Shown here: piece by piece, positions 6,002 to 6,971 of the stretch
Numbering within the stretch: position 1 is the stretch's first letter
Layout of the letters: the number at the start of each line of letters is the position of its first letter
Assembly: GCA_016201645.1 (NCBI GenBank)
Contig: JACQCL010000132.1
Location: forward strand, 1-6,971
Source of the DNA: Candidatus Rokuibacteriota bacterium
GTDB taxonomy: Bacteria > Methylomirabilota > Methylomirabilia > Rokubacteriales > CSP1-6
DNA: 6,971 nucleotides
Direction: 5' to 3'
Position numbers and translations under genes: made by a program
Notes under the pieces: model-generated
Told to the model about the DNA's origin: nothing
The model's database searches: none
What the model saw: the letters and a program-made list of their open reading frames with translations, nothing else

Positions 6002-6971
<970 letters not shown>

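Overview
The window is high-GC bacterial DNA. Coding density is high, genes are tightly packed, and nearly all third codon positions are G or C outside one insertion. Gene content (a PflX-type radical SAM protein, a nitrile hydratase split over three genes, a paired acyl-CoA dehydrogenase and phosphotransferase) would suit a soil or groundwater lineage such as Rokubacteria or a related uncultivated phylum. That placement is inference only. Both window edges cut through genes.

Left third (1-1775, minus strand): one uninterrupted reading frame runs off the left edge. It encodes a radical SAM protein of the PflX/COG1313 type, interrupted by a complete 452-residue intein that carries a LAGLIDADG homing endonuclease. 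The plus-strand open frames here are only antisense to it. The intein sits between the second and third cysteines of the CX3CX2C motif that holds the [4Fe-4S] cluster, so the +1 extein nucleophile is itself a cluster ligand.

Divergent spacer (1776-1839): 64 bp with overlapping -10-like elements on both strands.

Middle (1840-3075, plus): a cobalt-type nitrile hydratase in three genes, in the order beta N-terminal half, beta C-terminal half, alpha. This is the architecture of thiocyanate hydrolase and of toyocamycin nitrile hydratase. The first two genes overlap by one base. No activator, cobalt transporter or amidase gene is visible.

Then (3161-4833, plus) come an exported SlyD-like FKBP prolyl isomerase and a polytopic membrane protein of unknown function with a duplicated WH...PPHLL motif.

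Right third (4826-6971, plus): an acyl-CoA dehydrogenase and an APH-fold phosphotransferase that runs off the right edge. The two look like the split bacterial counterpart of the kinase-dehydrogenase fusions ACAD10/ACAD11 and of LvaA/LvaC. This suggests catabolism of 4-hydroxy acids through phosphorylated acyl-CoA intermediates. The phosphotransferase has a good Shine-Dalgarno sequence but an ATA where ATG is expected, explainable by one G-to-A change in an ATGA stop/start overlap.
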